Shown here in pieces: positions 27,657 to 37,181 of a stretch of 64,000 nt of DNA (position 1 is the first letter of the stretch; the number at the start of each line of letters is the position of its first letter). Source of the stretch: Peptoclostridium sp. (lineage in GTDB: Bacteria > Bacillota > Clostridia > Peptostreptococcales > Peptostreptococcaceae); the NCBI RefSeq assembly GCF_009881055.1, contig NZ_WXFG01000033.1, forward strand, positions 62,001-126,000. The letters run 5' to 3'. The translations under genes were made by a program, and so were the position numbers. Under the pieces are notes generated by a model. The model was not told where the DNA came from and did no database searches. It saw only the letters and a list, made by a program, of their open reading frames with translations.

Positions 27657-28415
27657 TTAGAAACTGAATAGATCTTTCATGTTGTAGAACCCACTGCCTT
27701 TGCCGGAAATGAACTTGGCAGCACGAAGCGCTCCTTGGGCAAATATCTGCTTTGAGTTTGCAGTGTGTCTTATTTCAATTATCTCGTCCTTGCCTGCAAA
27801 TACGGCTGTATGGTCGCCTACTATTGTGCCGCCTCTAACGGCGTGTATTCCTATTTCGTTTTTGGCTCTCTTGCAGTCTCTGCCATATCTGCCGTAATTC
27901 ATCTGCATAGTGTTGTCTAGAGCATTGTTTATTTCGTTTGCTATCATTATGGCTGTGCCGCTTGGCGCATCCACCTTCTCGTTGTGATGCTTTTCGATGA
28001 TTTCTATGTCGAAGCCTTCAAGGGCCTGCGCAGCTTTTGCTACAAGGCTTAGCATGAGGTTTACTCCTAGCGACATATTATATGAGTTGAATATTGGAAT
28101 CTCCTTGGCTGATTCATGTATGAAATCCAGTTCTTCATCGCTAAAACCTGTTGTAGCAAGCACAAGAGCACACTTGTTGTCCTTGCAGTATTTGATGAGA
28201 TCCTTGGCAGCCTCTGGTCTGGAAAAGTCGATAACCACGTCAGCCTTTACATTGACGTCGAATATAGAGCCATATATGCCAGCAGGTTTTTCGCTCATTG
28301 CTTGGGCACCTTTGTCAACGGCGGCTGCAAGATTCAGCTCTTCATCCGAATTTACAGCGTCAATCAGGACTTTTCCCATTTTGCCTAAAGCTCCGTTTAT
28401 TATTACATTGAGCAT
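27657..28415 (-). CDS. dapB: 4-hydroxy-tetrahydrodipicolinate reductase
   Basis: NAD(P)H-dependent reductase following DapA. 252 residues with the Rossmann loop INGALGKMGKVLIDAV and the catalytic signature EKHHNEKVDAPSGTA. The ATG has AAGGAGGA. Spaced 15 bases from dapA. Confidence 0.96.
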   Translation of the reverse strand: MLNVIINGALGKMGKVLIDAVNSDEELNLAAAVDKGAQAMSEKPAGIYGSIFDVNVKADVVIDFSRPEAAKDLIKYCKDNKCALVLATTGFSDEELDFIHESAKEIPIFNSYNMSLGVNLMLSLVAKAAQALEGFDIEIIEKHHNEKVDAPSGTAIMIANEINNALDNTMQMNYGRYGRDCKRAKNEIGIHAVRGGTIVGDHTAVFAGKDEIIEIRHTANSKQIFAQGALRAAKFISGKGSGFYNMKDLFSF

Positions 28416-28430
28416 GAATGTCCTCCTTGA

Positions 28431-29309
28431 TTATTTTAGAAGTCCGTAGCTTACTAGTTCTTTCTTAAGGACCTCTATATTTGATGGGCTCATCTCGCAA
28501 AGAGGCATTCTCAGTTCGCCGACATCCCTGCCCATGAGGTTCATTGCAGTCTTTACAGGTATTGGATTTACCTCTATGAAAAGGGCGTCTATTAGAGCCT
28601 TCATTCCAAGCTGAAGCTTCATGGCAGCCTTAAAGTCTCCTTCGAGGTATTTGACTACCATGTCATGAGTATCCTTAGGGCATATGTTTGCCACTACAGA
28701 TATGACGCCGATTCCGCCTAGTGAGAGTATAGGAAGCACCTGATCGTCATTTCCTGAATATATGTCGAAGCCTTCTGGTACCATGCTTGCTAGCAGGGCT
28801 ATTTGAGATATGTCTCCGCTGGCTTCTTTGATAGCTACTATGTTTTCTACCTTGGCAAGCTCAACAGCAGTCTTAGGTTGGATGTTCACGCCTGTTCTGC
28901 CTGGAACGTTGTAAAGTATTATAGGAATTTTAACGCTGTTGGCTATCATAGTGTAGTGCTTAATAAGTCCTGCCTGTGTAGCCTTGTTGTAATAAGGCGT
29001 AACTAGAAGGAGACCGTCAGCTCCGAGTTTTTCGGATTCCTGGCACAGCTTGATGGCATGGGGAGTGTCGTTAGAGCCGGCCCCTGCTATTACAGGAACT
29101 CTCTTTGCAACCTTGTCAACCACGCATTTTATAGCTGCAAGCTGTTCCTCGTCAGTCATTGTTGATGCTTCGCCAGTTGTTCCTGCAACTATTATCGCAT
29201 CAGTGCCTTCATTTATATGCCACTCGACGAGTTCTTCAAGCTTCTTAAAATCAACTTTCCCGTCCTTGAAAGGTGTTACTATAGCGACTCCACATCCTTT
29301 GAATATCAT
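28431..29309 (-). CDS. dapA: 4-hydroxy-tetrahydrodipicolinate synthase
   Basis: Condenses pyruvate with aspartate semialdehyde, the first committed step to diaminopimelate and lysine. 292 residues, a TIM-barrel aldolase with GTTGEASTM, the catalytic tyrosine in [12 protein letters not shown] and the Schiff-base lysine in VAIKEASGD. The ribosome site is AAGGAGTGA. Middle of the asd-dapABH operon. Confidence 0.97.
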   Translation of the reverse strand: MIFKGCGVAIVTPFKDGKVDFKKLEELVEWHINEGTDAIIVAGTTGEASTMTDEEQLAAIKCVVDKVAKRVPVIAGAGSNDTPHAIKLCQESEKLGADGLLLVTPYYNKATQAGLIKHYTMIANSVKIPIILYNVPGRTGVNIQPKTAVELAKVENIVAIKEASGDISQIALLASMVPEGFDIYSGNDDQVLPILSLGGIGVISVVANICPKDTHDMVVKYLEGDFKAAMKLQLGMKALIDALFIEVNPIPVKTAMNLMGRDVGELRMPLCEMSPSNIEVLKKELVSYGLLK

Positions 29310-29337
29310 TGCGAATCACTCCTTCTCTTTTTGAAAG

Positions 29338-30336
29338 TTAAATTAGGTCGTACTTAACAAGAAGCTCAGCAATCTGTACAGTGTTTGTAGCCGCACCTTT
29401 TCTAATGTTGTCGGCAACAACCCACATGTTAAGGCCGCTTTCCAAGCTCTCGTCTCTTCTGAGTCTGCCCACATATACCGGATCAGTGTCTGCTGCGTCA
29501 CTTGCTAGAGGGTACTTGTTGTTTGCTACGTCGTCTACCAGTACAATCCCCTCAGCAGAACCCATTATGTTGAAAACTTCTGAAATTTCGAAAGGCTTTT
29601 CAAACTCCACATTTATAGACTCGCTGTGTCCGCTTATAACAGGGACTCTAACTGCAGTAGCTGTTATTTTCAGTGAATCGTCGTGCATTATCTTCTTGGT
29701 TTCTTCCACCATTTTCATCTCTTCTTTTGTATAGCCATTTTCAAGGAAAACGTCTATGTGAGGGATGCAGTTGAAAGCTATCTGGTGTGGGTAGAATTCG
29801 TTCTTGTTTCCTTTTAAGCCTTCTTCTAAGTCTCTTATTCCCTTAACTCCCGATCCAGAAACAGCCTGATAAGTAGAATATACTATTCTTTTTATTTTGA
29901 ACTTGTCGTGCAGAGGCTTGAGAGCCACTACAGCCTGTATTGTAGAACAGTTAGGGTTAGCTATTATGCCATTGTGCTTTTTTACGTCTTCAGGATTGAC
30001 CTCTGGGACTACAAGAGGCACATCTTTTTCCATTCTCCATGCGCTGCTGTTATCTATTACTATTACACCCTTTGCTTTTGCGATAGGAGCATATTTGAGG
30101 CTTATGCTTCCGCCCGCTGAAAATAGAGCTATGTCTATGTCCTTGTCGAATGAGTTCTCATTGAGCTCTTCTACAGTCCAGTCTTTGCCTTGGAATTTGA
30201 TATTAATTCCTGCAGATTTTTTTGAGGCCATAGGGTATAATTTATCTACAGGAAAATTTTTCTCCTCGAGTACCTTCAGGAAAGTTTCCCCGACTTTTCC
30301 GGTTGCGCCGACAATTGCTACATTGTACTTTTTCAC
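29338..30336 (-). CDS. asd: Aspartate-semialdehyde dehydrogenase
   Basis: Reduces aspartyl phosphate to the semialdehyde, feeding DapA. 332 residues with the NADP loop VAIVGATGKVG, catalytic cysteine in NPNCSTIQ and the GHSESINVEF substrate loop. I start at GTG 30336, preceded by GGGGG at eight bases; the frame continues 48 bases upstream without a ribosome site. First gene of the lysine operon. No lysine riboswitch is visible in the short leader. Confidence 0.95.
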   Translation of the reverse strand: MKKYNVAIVGATGKVGETFLKVLEEKNFPVDKLYPMASKKSAGINIKFQGKDWTVEELNENSFDKDIDIALFSAGGSISLKYAPIAKAKGVIVIDNSSAWRMEKDVPLVVPEVNPEDVKKHNGIIANPNCSTIQAVVALKPLHDKFKIKRIVYSTYQAVSGSGVKGIRDLEEGLKGNKNEFYPHQIAFNCIPHIDVFLENGYTKEEMKMVEETKKIMHDDSLKITATAVRVPVISGHSESINVEFEKPFEISEVFNIMGSAEGIVLVDDVANNKYPLASDAADTDPVYVGRLRRDESLESGLNMWVVADNIRKGAATNTVQIAELLVKYDLI

Positions 30337-30494
30337 TTTGATTACCCCCTGTTTTTTAGCATAAAGTTTATACAATAGTAACACTAAATATGAATATATT
30401 CAACATGCTAAAGCATGCAAATAAATTTTTACGGCTAAATCAGGAATGCTTTTGCATATTAAAATTAATAGAGAAAGGAGTAAGCAAGAACAGT

Positions 30495-31658
30495 TTGTGT
30501 GTTTTTGCTGAAAACAGTATGAATTTTGAGAATATAAGCCAAGAGGTGTTGGAATTTCAGGAAACCGTGTATGGACACCGAAGGAGCCTTCATGAGATTG
30601 CAGAGCTGGGCCTAAGGGAGTATAAAACGGCAGAATATATAAGAAACCGCCTTGACAGCCTTGGAATACAGCACGATGCCCTGCTTGAGACATCGGTAAC
30701 AGGTATTATAAAAGGAAGCAAAGGCGAAAGGACGGTTGCCTTCAGGGCCGATATGGACGGACTCAATGCAGGTGACGGTTCTGTGCGACATCTTTGTGGT
30801 CATGACGGGCACATGAGTGTGCTGCTTGGCCTTGTGGAGTACCTTTGGAAAAGGAGAGAGTTTCTTAAGGACAACGTAGTATTCATATTTCAGCCTGCCG
30901 AAGAGTCTCCGGGAGGGGCTCTGCCTCTTATAAATGCAGGCCTCATTGAAAAGTATGGGATAAAAGAGATATATGGCCTTCATATGTATCCCGATGTGAG
31001 CGAAGGGCTTGCAGGAGTCAGGCCGCTGTATTTCCTCTCGGGTGCGGGTGAGGTCAATATTGAAATCACAGGTAAGAGCGGACATGGGGCTATGCCTCAG
31101 GATGCGAACGACTCAATAGTTGCCGCCGCAGGATTCATAAGTGCGCTTCAGACCATAATTTCTAGAAATATAAGACCGCTTGACGAGGGCGTGCTTACAA
31201 TAGGAAGGATAGAGGGAGGAAGCAGACGAAACATAATAAGCGGCAATGTTAGGCTTGAGGGCACAATAAGAGCCTTCAAGGACAACGTATATGAAAAGAT
31301 AAAGGAAAGAATATACGAAGTTGCCAGAGGCTTTGAAACCGTATACGGCTGCAAAATAGATGTCAGTATAAAGGATGATTATCCGCCGGTAAATAATGAC
31401 GAGAGACTGTTCGAGGAATTCAGGGAGGCCGTGGGCGAAGAGAACATAAGCCTGCTAGAGCCGCTCATGATTGCGGAGGACTTTTCATACTATCAAAGGA
31501 AAATTCCGGGATTATTCTTCATGCTGGGGAGCAGGAATGAGGATTTGGGCTTTACCAGAAGTCTTCACAATATTGACTTTAACTTTGATGAGAAAGCCCT
31601 GATTTTCGGACTTGAATTCTATATAAGGCTTTTAAGGCATAAAGGGGTGATCGCTTGA
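30495..31658 (+). CDS. M20 family amidohydrolase, probable N-acetyl-diaminopimelate deacetylase
   Basis: 387-residue M20D zinc amidohydrolase. Metal and catalytic motifs are RADMDGL, LCGHDGHMSVLLG, FQPAEESPGG, LHMYPDV, the dimerisation-domain GKSGHGAMPQ, and a C-terminal AEDFSYY. Its place divergent from asd-dapA-dapB-dapH and a length near that of Bacillus YkuR support the diaminopimelate branch, but hippurate or indole-acetyl-amino-acid hydrolases look alike. The start is uncertain: TTG 30495 is 14 bases after AAGGAG, while ATG 30519 fits the family alignment but has no ribosome site. Overlaps the next gene by four bases. Confidence 0.85.
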   Translation: MCVFAENSMNFENISQEVLEFQETVYGHRRSLHEIAELGLREYKTAEYIRNRLDSLGIQHDALLETSVTGIIKGSKGERTVAFRADMDGLNAGDGSVRHLCGHDGHMSVLLGLVEYLWKRREFLKDNVVFIFQPAEESPGGALPLINAGLIEKYGIKEIYGLHMYPDVSEGLAGVRPLYFLSGAGEVNIEITGKSGHGAMPQDANDSIVAAAGFISALQTIISRNIRPLDEGVLTIGRIEGGSRRNIISGNVRLEGTIRAFKDNVYEKIKERIYEVARGFETVYGCKIDVSIKDDYPPVNNDERLFEEFREAVGEENISLLEPLMIAEDFSYYQRKIPGLFFMLGSRNEDLGFTRSLHNIDFNFDEKALIFGLEFYIRLLRHKGVIA

Positions 31659-32566
31659 AGCTAGAGAGGCTGACGTCGGCTAACGCTGTGTTTTTGTTCC
31701 TGTCTGTCATATTCCTGTCGGCGGGATCATATTTCCAAAACATTGATCTCAACAGCGGCATAGTGCTGACTGAGCTTGTTATAGTGCTGCTTCCGGCGGT
31801 GATTTTTTCGAACATATATAAGACAGGCAGTATTCTTGAATTTTTAAGGCTGAGGCCTGTAAGTCCCAAGGTGTTCGTTTCAGCGTTTGCCATAACGCTT
31901 CTAACATACCCCTTGGCGGTTTTTGGAAATTCGCTCGTGATATTTATACTTAGTCTGTTTGGGAACGTGGAGCTGCCCGAAATGCCTATAGCATCCAGCT
32001 TGAACGAATTTCTGCTTTATATAGTGCTAATTGGAATTCTGCCGGGTTTCTGCGAGGAAGTTCTCTTCAGGGGATTTTTTCTGAGGATGAACAGCACGGG
32101 AAGCGAGAGGTTTGCAGTGCTGTTTACTGCTTTTATGTTCGCTCTTTTCCACTACAACATATATAACTTCATGGGGCCGCTGGTGCTGGGAATCGTATTC
32201 GGCTACATGACAATTATTACGGGCTCAATATGGCCGGCTATATTTTGCCATGCGCTCAACAACTCAATAGCATCGGCACTGGGCTATTTCATGCTTCAAG
32301 GCGAGGGTGCTGCCCAGACCATGCCGGAAGGCGTTGACACGATGCTTGCCATGGGAATGCAGCTGGCCGTGCTTGGATTAATATCTCTCGCGTGCGCAAA
32401 GGGGCTAAAGGGAAAATTCAAAAAGCTCAGGGAAAGATTCGGTGTTGAGAATGCCGAAATAAGTGAAGGCCATGCAGCGCGGCAGGGCCGATTAAAATTG
32501 CTGATATACGCCCCTATGGCTGTTTGCATTGTAATATATATCTACTTGAACGTAACATTCAACTGA
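31655..32566 (+). CDS. CPBP family intramembrane glutamic protease
   Basis: 303-residue membrane protein of about eight helices. CPBP (Abi/CAAX protease) motifs are GFCEEVLFRGFFL (EExxxR), ALFHYNIYNF and the final HALNNSIAS. TTG 31655 overlaps the stop of the amidohydrolase gene (TTGA) and has AAAGGGGTGA upstream, so translation is coupled. Substrate unknown; family members cleave membrane peptides or mature peptide precursors. Confidence 0.88.
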   Translation: MKLERLTSANAVFLFLSVIFLSAGSYFQNIDLNSGIVLTELVIVLLPAVIFSNIYKTGSILEFLRLRPVSPKVFVSAFAITLLTYPLAVFGNSLVIFILSLFGNVELPEMPIASSLNEFLLYIVLIGILPGFCEEVLFRGFFLRMNSTGSERFAVLFTAFMFALFHYNIYNFMGPLVLGIVFGYMTIITGSIWPAIFCHALNNSIASALGYFMLQGEGAAQTMPEGVDTMLAMGMQLAVLGLISLACAKGLKGKFKKLRERFGVENAEISEGHAARQGRLKLLIYAPMAVCIVIYIYLNVTFN

Positions 32567-32582
32567 TTCCGGAGGTCATAAT

Positions 32583-33329
32583 ATGCAGTTTTACGGAGAA
32601 TTCGCTCACTACTACGACAGGCTAATGGAAGATGTGGATTACACGGCTTGGGCTGAGCATATAGATAGTTTGATAAAGCAAAGCGGCGGCATTGATGTCA
32701 AGAACATACTCGAGCTGGGCTGCGGCACGGGGAGCGTAACAAAGGAGCTTGTAAGGCTTGGATACGAAGTGACGGGAGTCGACATATCTGAAGAGATGCT
32801 GTGCGAAGCCCAAAAAAAGCTGGGGGACGAAAATCTAAAATCGATTCTTCTGTGCAGCGACATGCGAAATTTGGATTTTCAGTCGCTAAGCCCTGACTGC
32901 GTGGTGTGCGCATGCGACGGCTTCAACTACATAACAGATGAAGACGATTTGCTGAGGCTGTTTTGCGGAATATATGACACTCTTCCAGAGGGGGGAGTGC
33001 TTGTATTTGACTTGAGCTCATTTTACAAGCTTTCAAATGTTCTTGGTGATAATACATTTACGCTTGCCGAGGACGACATAGCCTATATATGGGAAAACTA
33101 TTATGAGCCTGACGCTGAAACGGTCGAAATGGAAATAACTTTTTTTGCGAAGACAAATGGACTTTACAAGAGATTCGAAGAATATCACATTCAGAAGGCG
33201 TATAGAAATGAAACGATTAAAGCAATGCTCAGTGCCAGCGGCTTCAGGAGTATTAAGGCGCTTGGAGATTTTGGCATGGAGGACGCCTCCGAAAGGTCTG
33301 AACGGGTATTTTTTGTATGTGTGAAATGA
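32583..33329 (+). CDS. Class I SAM-dependent methyltransferase
   Basis: 248 residues. Motif I is complete (ILELGCGTGSVTKEL) and is followed by VTGVDISEEML, and DCVVCACDGFNYI in the YqeM-like manner. N-terminal FAHYYDRLMEDVDY is typical of this subfamily. GGAGG precedes the ATG. It lies 16 bases after the protease gene and 17 before hslO, so probably one operon from 30.5 to 34.2 kb. Substrate unknown. Confidence 0.85.
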   Translation: MQFYGEFAHYYDRLMEDVDYTAWAEHIDSLIKQSGGIDVKNILELGCGTGSVTKELVRLGYEVTGVDISEEMLCEAQKKLGDENLKSILLCSDMRNLDFQSLSPDCVVCACDGFNYITDEDDLLRLFCGIYDTLPEGGVLVFDLSSFYKLSNVLGDNTFTLAEDDIAYIWENYYEPDAETVEMEITFFAKTNGLYKRFEEYHIQKAYRNETIKAMLSASGFRSIKALGDFGMEDASERSERVFFVCVK

Positions 33330-33346
33330 AGGGAGAAAATATAGAT

Positions 33347-34225
33347 ATGAATAATTACATTTTAAGAGTGACATCAGCAGACAAGAGTATAAGAGGATTT
33401 TTTGCCGTAACAACTGGACTAGCAGAAAAGGCCAGAACGCTCCACAACACGACTCCTGTTGCAACTGCGGCACTAGGCAGAGCCATAACGGCTGGCAGCA
33501 TAATGGGGCTCATGATCAAGGGTGAAAACGACAAGCTTACTCTGCAGATTAAGGGCGACGGTCCAGCAGGAGGCATAGTTGTAGTCTCGAATTACCAGGG
33601 AATAGTCAAAGGCTATATAGCGAATCCTGATGTTGAAGTTCCGCTAAGGGAAGACGGAAAGCTGAACGTAGGAGCTGCAATAGGAAGGGAAGGCAAGATA
33701 AACGTCATAATAGACATGGGGCTAAAGGAGCCATATGTCGGGCAATACAGCCTGGTAAGCGGAGAGATAGGCGAGGATCTGGCCCATTACTTTACGTTCT
33801 CGGAGCAGACTCCGTCGGCTGTTGCCTTGGGAGTTTTAATAGACAGGGACCATTCAGTAAAGGCTGCCGGAGGCTTCATAGTTCAGCCGCTGCCGGATGC
33901 ATCAGAGGAGAGCATATCAAGGCTTGAAGAGAATATTTCGGGCATGAAGCCGATAACTGCGCTCATAGAAGAAGGCAAGACTCCCGAGGATGTAATGAAC
34001 ATAGTGCTTGACGGCTTCGAGCCTGAGGTGCTTGAAAAATACGAGGTTGACTATCAGTGCGACTGCAGCAGGGAAAAATTTGAAAAAGCCCTTGTCACAA
34101 TAGGCAGGGAGGAACTCGAGAAGATACTTCTTGAGGACGGAGGAGCCGAGCTTGTATGCCATTTTTGCAACAAGAAGTATAATTTCAGCGGGGAAGAGCT
34201 TCAGAAAATCATAGACACGATCTAG
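33347..34225 (+). CDS. hslO: Hsp33 redox-regulated chaperonin
   Basis: Cytoplasmic holdase activated by oxidation. 292 residues; the C-terminal zinc switch is present as C-x-C (YQCDCSREKF) and C-x2-C (VCHFCNKKY). The N-terminal core has TPVATAALGRAITAGSIMG and QIKGDGPAGGIVV. ATG 33347 is used, with AAGGGAG about eleven bases upstream. The next gene starts 13 bases on. Confidence 0.96.
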   Translation: MNNYILRVTSADKSIRGFFAVTTGLAEKARTLHNTTPVATAALGRAITAGSIMGLMIKGENDKLTLQIKGDGPAGGIVVVSNYQGIVKGYIANPDVEVPLREDGKLNVGAAIGREGKINVIIDMGLKEPYVGQYSLVSGEIGEDLAHYFTFSEQTPSAVALGVLIDRDHSVKAAGGFIVQPLPDASEESISRLEENISGMKPITALIEEGKTPEDVMNIVLDGFEPEVLEKYEVDYQCDCSREKFEKALVTIGREELEKILLEDGGAELVCHFCNKKYNFSGEELQKIIDTI

Positions 34226-34238
34226 AAGGTGAGTTAAT

Positions 34239-35486
34239 TTGGAGCACGTTAGATTTGAGATTATAACGCATGACAAGATTGGCATGACACTTACAATTTT
34301 GAGCAAGCTGTATGAAAAAAAGATAAACCTGCATTCGCTTGAGGTTTTTCCCAAAAGGATATGTATTAAGCTACAGAAGATGAAGAGCAGTGAAAAGGAA
34401 GGCCTCAAGCAAGAGCTTCTTTCCATAGAAGGAGTAATAAACATAGAAGATATTGAGCTGCTCTCATACGAGGAGAAGGAAAAGAAGCTGCTTAAAATAA
34501 TTGACTCGGTTTCAGTGGGAGACAAGTACGGCTTCTGGGAGGTAGTGGGGAGCAGCATAGCCATAGAAAGGGTCAAGAAGATTGCGGCCACTGTGGCCAA
34601 AGGGAACTCCACGATACTCCTTAGGGGAGAAAGCGGCACTGGCAAGGAAATATTCGCAAGGGGCATACACAGGCTAAGCGAGAGAAGGGACAGAGAGTTT
34701 CTTGCCATCAACTGCGCCGCGCTTCCTGACAGCCTGCTTGAAAGCGAGCTTTTTGGATATGAAAAAGGAAGTTTTACAGGAGCACTTCAGACTGGAAAGG
34801 ACGGTCTTTTTACAAAGGCAAACGGGGGAACCATATTTCTTGACGAAATAGGCGAGCTCTCCATGAGCCTTCAGGCCAAGCTCCTAAGAGTTCTGCAGGA
34901 GGGCAAAATCAGGCGTGTTGGCGGTACGAGGGAGGAAGGCGTCGATGTAAGGATAATAGCCGCCACCAACAAGAATCTCGAGGAAATGATAAAGAACAAT
35001 AGCTTCAGGGAGGATCTTTACTACAGGCTCAATGTCATACCGATATTCATACCGCCGCTCAGGGAGAGGAAAGAAGACATAAGCCTTCTGGTGAGATTCT
35101 TCATAGAAAAGCTCAACGGCAGCATGAAAAAACAGGTTGAGGGTTACGAAGTTGGTTTTCTCAATGGGCTTATGGAATACGACTGGCCTGGCAATGTAAG
35201 AGAGCTTGAAAATGTGGTAGAGAGAGCAATGAATCTTTGCGAGGGTAAGCTGCTAAAGACGGACCACCTCATAATCGATTTCAACAAAGACATATCACGA
35301 GCAGAGCGCTCAATACTGCTAAAAGAGGACCTCACACTTGATGAAATAGTGTGTATATGCGAAAAGCAGGCGATAGCAGAGGCTTTGAAGAAAAGCGGCA
35401 GCCTGAGGAAGGCTGCAAAGCGACTGGGTGTTTCGCACACAACCATAATGAACAAGGTGAAAAAATACAATATACAATGGCAATAA
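34239..35486 (+). CDS. Sigma-54-dependent activator with N-terminal ACT domain (TyrR-like)
   Basis: 415 residues. An ACT-like ligand domain at about 3-75 ([20 protein letters not shown]) is joined to an AAA+ domain with GESGTGKE (from residue 130), the sigma-54 loop in the variant form GSFTGA (177-182) and Walker [10 protein letters not shown]. The C-terminal helix-turn-helix is [23 protein letters not shown] 34239 has AAGGTGA. ACT domains usually bind amino acids, and the next gene is methionine gamma-lyase behind a -24/-12 promoter, so this protein probably senses methionine or a related amino acid; the ligand is inference. Confidence 0.9.
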   Translation: MEHVRFEIITHDKIGMTLTILSKLYEKKINLHSLEVFPKRICIKLQKMKSSEKEGLKQELLSIEGVINIEDIELLSYEEKEKKLLKIIDSVSVGDKYGFWEVVGSSIAIERVKKIAATVAKGNSTILLRGESGTGKEIFARGIHRLSERRDREFLAINCAALPDSLLESELFGYEKGSFTGALQTGKDGLFTKANGGTIFLDEIGELSMSLQAKLLRVLQEGKIRRVGGTREEGVDVRIIAATNKNLEEMIKNNSFREDLYYRLNVIPIFIPPLRERKEDISLLVRFFIEKLNGSMKKQVEGYEVGFLNGLMEYDWPGNVRELENVVERAMNLCEGKLLKTDHLIIDFNKDISRAERSILLKEDLTLDEIVCICEKQAIAEALKKSGSLRKAAKRLGVSHTTIMNKVKKYNIQWQ

Positions 35487-35504
35487 ATATTTACACCTGT
35501 AAAT

Positions 35505-35545
35505 AAAAATTGCCATTGCGCTTGCAAAATGGCAATTTTTATTGC
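35505..35545 (+). terminator. Terminator after the ACT-domain activator gene
   Basis: AAAAATTGCCAT (35505-35516) pairs with ATGGCAATTTTT (35529-35540). The arms may double as a TTGCCAT/ATGGCAA activator site for the downstream sigma-54 promoter. Confidence 0.7.
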
Positions 35546-35679
35546 CGTTTTTTTTTATTTGTGCAAAAATTAATTGGAGGCAGGCACAAAAGTATTTTTT
35601 CAATACATGAAAACGTTGCCACAGAATAAATGAAAAGGATTTTTGATTTTCAAAAAAAAACAATAAATCGAGTGGATGT

Positions 35680-35694
35680 TGGCACGCATATTGC
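35680..35694 (+). promoter_or_regulatory. Sigma-54 (-24/-12) promoter of methionine gamma-lyase
   Basis: TTGGCACGCATATTGCTATT: GG (35681-35682) and GC (35693-35694) are ten bases apart, a near-consensus -24/-12 element. It lies about 100 bases before the ATG. Confidence 0.9.
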
Positions 35695-35792
35695 TATTAT
35701 TTATACTCGAGATTGTTTTTTGTGATTAATATTTTGCGTTTTGAGTATCATTACACTATACAACCAAATATTTAATATATCAGGAGGGAATC

Positions 35793-36995
35793 ATGAACAG
35801 AGAAGATATGGCTAAAATGGGTTTTGGAACAAAGGCGATACATGCAGGGCATCAAAAGGATACGGTTCATGGAGCGCTTACAACGCCAATATACCAAACA
35901 TCAACATTCGTATTCGACTCCGCTGAGCAGGGGGGAAGAAGATTTGCCCTGGAAGAGTGCGGCTATATATATACAAGACTTGGCAATCCTACAAACACTC
36001 CTCTTGAAGATAAGATATCAATACTAGAGGGCGCTGAGGCTACTATGTCTACCGCTTCGGGAATGGGAGCAATATCTGCGGCGCTTTGGACAGCTCTAAA
36101 GGCAGGGGACCATATGGTTGCCGACGAGACTCTTTACGGATGTACACATGCTCTCCTAAGTCACGGAATGACAAGATTCGGAGTCGAGGTTGAATTTGTG
36201 GATGCTTCGGATCCTGAAAATGTAAGGAATGCTATGAAGGAGAACACAAAGGTAGTATATCTAGAAACTCCAGCAAACCCTACACTTAAGATAGTAGACA
36301 TAGAGGCTATTTCAAAAATAGCTCATGAGGTTGAAGGCTGCATGGTTATGGTTGACAACACCTTCTGTACACCGTACCTTCAAAGACCAATAGAGCTTGG
36401 AGCTGACGTAGTGCTTCACTCGGCAACAAAGTACCTTAACGGACACGGAGACGTTATAGCAGGCTTCGCATCAGGAAAGAAGGAGTTCATCGACCTTGTG
36501 AGATTCTTTGGAGTTAAGGATATGACAGGCGCAGTTCTAAGCCCATTTGACGCATACCTTGTGCTAAGGGGAATGAAGACTCTTGAGATAAGAATGGACA
36601 GACACTGCAGCAATGCCATGGAGGTTGCAAAATTCCTCGAATCACATCCTGCGGTAGACAAGGTTTATTATCCAGGTCTTGACAGCTTCCCTCAAAAGGC
36701 GCTTGCTGAAAAGCAAATGAAGCTTCCTGGCGCAATGATAGCATTCGAGCTAAAGGGCGGAGTTGAAGAAGGAATAGCGCTAATGAACAGCGTAGAGCTT
36801 TGCACCCTTGCAGTAAGCCTTGGCGATGCAGAGACGCTGATACAGCATCCGGCTTCAATGACTCACTCGCCATATGAGCCAGAGGAGAGACTTAAGGCCG
36901 GAATAACTGACGGACTTGTAAGACTTTCTGTAGGTCTTGAGAACGTTGAAGATATAATAGCAGACCTTAAAAAATCACTGGACAAGCTGGTATAA
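35793..36995 (+). CDS. Methionine gamma-lyase
   Basis: PLP enzyme splitting methionine to methanethiol, 2-oxobutyrate and ammonia. 400 residues of the Cys/Met-metabolism family: PLP lysine Lys213 in [25 protein letters not shown], and Cys117 in YGCTHAL, the position of the active-site cysteine that sets methionine gamma-lyases apart from cystathionine lyases. AGGAGG precedes the ATG. Monocistronic with a strong terminator. A -24/-12 promoter and the adjacent ACT-domain activator suggest induction by methionine. Confidence 0.92.
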   Translation: MNREDMAKMGFGTKAIHAGHQKDTVHGALTTPIYQTSTFVFDSAEQGGRRFALEECGYIYTRLGNPTNTPLEDKISILEGAEATMSTASGMGAISAALWTALKAGDHMVADETLYGCTHALLSHGMTRFGVEVEFVDASDPENVRNAMKENTKVVYLETPANPTLKIVDIEAISKIAHEVEGCMVMVDNTFCTPYLQRPIELGADVVLHSATKYLNGHGDVIAGFASGKKEFIDLVRFFGVKDMTGAVLSPFDAYLVLRGMKTLEIRMDRHCSNAMEVAKFLESHPAVDKVYYPGLDSFPQKALAEKQMKLPGAMIAFELKGGVEEGIALMNSVELCTLAVSLGDAETLIQHPASMTHSPYEPEERLKAGITDGLVRLSVGLENVEDIIADLKKSLDKLV

Positions 36996-37019
36996 AAATA
37001 TAGCAAAAAAGATTTTGTT

Positions 37020-37058
37020 GTCCCCGCCTCACAGCAACGTGAAGGCGGGGATTTTTAT
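37020..37058 (+). terminator. Terminator after megL
   Basis: TCCCCGCCT (37021-37029) pairs with AGGCGGGGA (37043-37051), then TTTTTATTTT. Confidence 0.88.
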
Positions 37059-37181
37059 TTTAATTTCACGGGTTGAGCGGGTTAAGTCGGTGCCTTTTCT
37101 GATATAATTAGCTATAGGGGAAAACGCTTTGCAGAATATGGCCCTATTGATTATGTGAATTATTGGAAGAGGCTGATTGAT

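Larger units (their letters stand above)
35487..35792 (+). other. 306-base regulatory gap before megL
   Basis: Holds the terminator (35505-35545), a perfect palindrome TTTTTGA-TTT-TCAAAAA (35640-35656), the -24/-12 promoter (35680-35694) and the AGGAGG ribosome site of megL. No coding potential seen. Confidence 0.6.

Noticed and set aside
30337..30494. Lysine riboswitch in front of asd
   Set aside because: The leader is far too short and lacks the long paired helices; only promoter-like bases and a CATGCT/AGCATG palindrome (30404-30417) are present.
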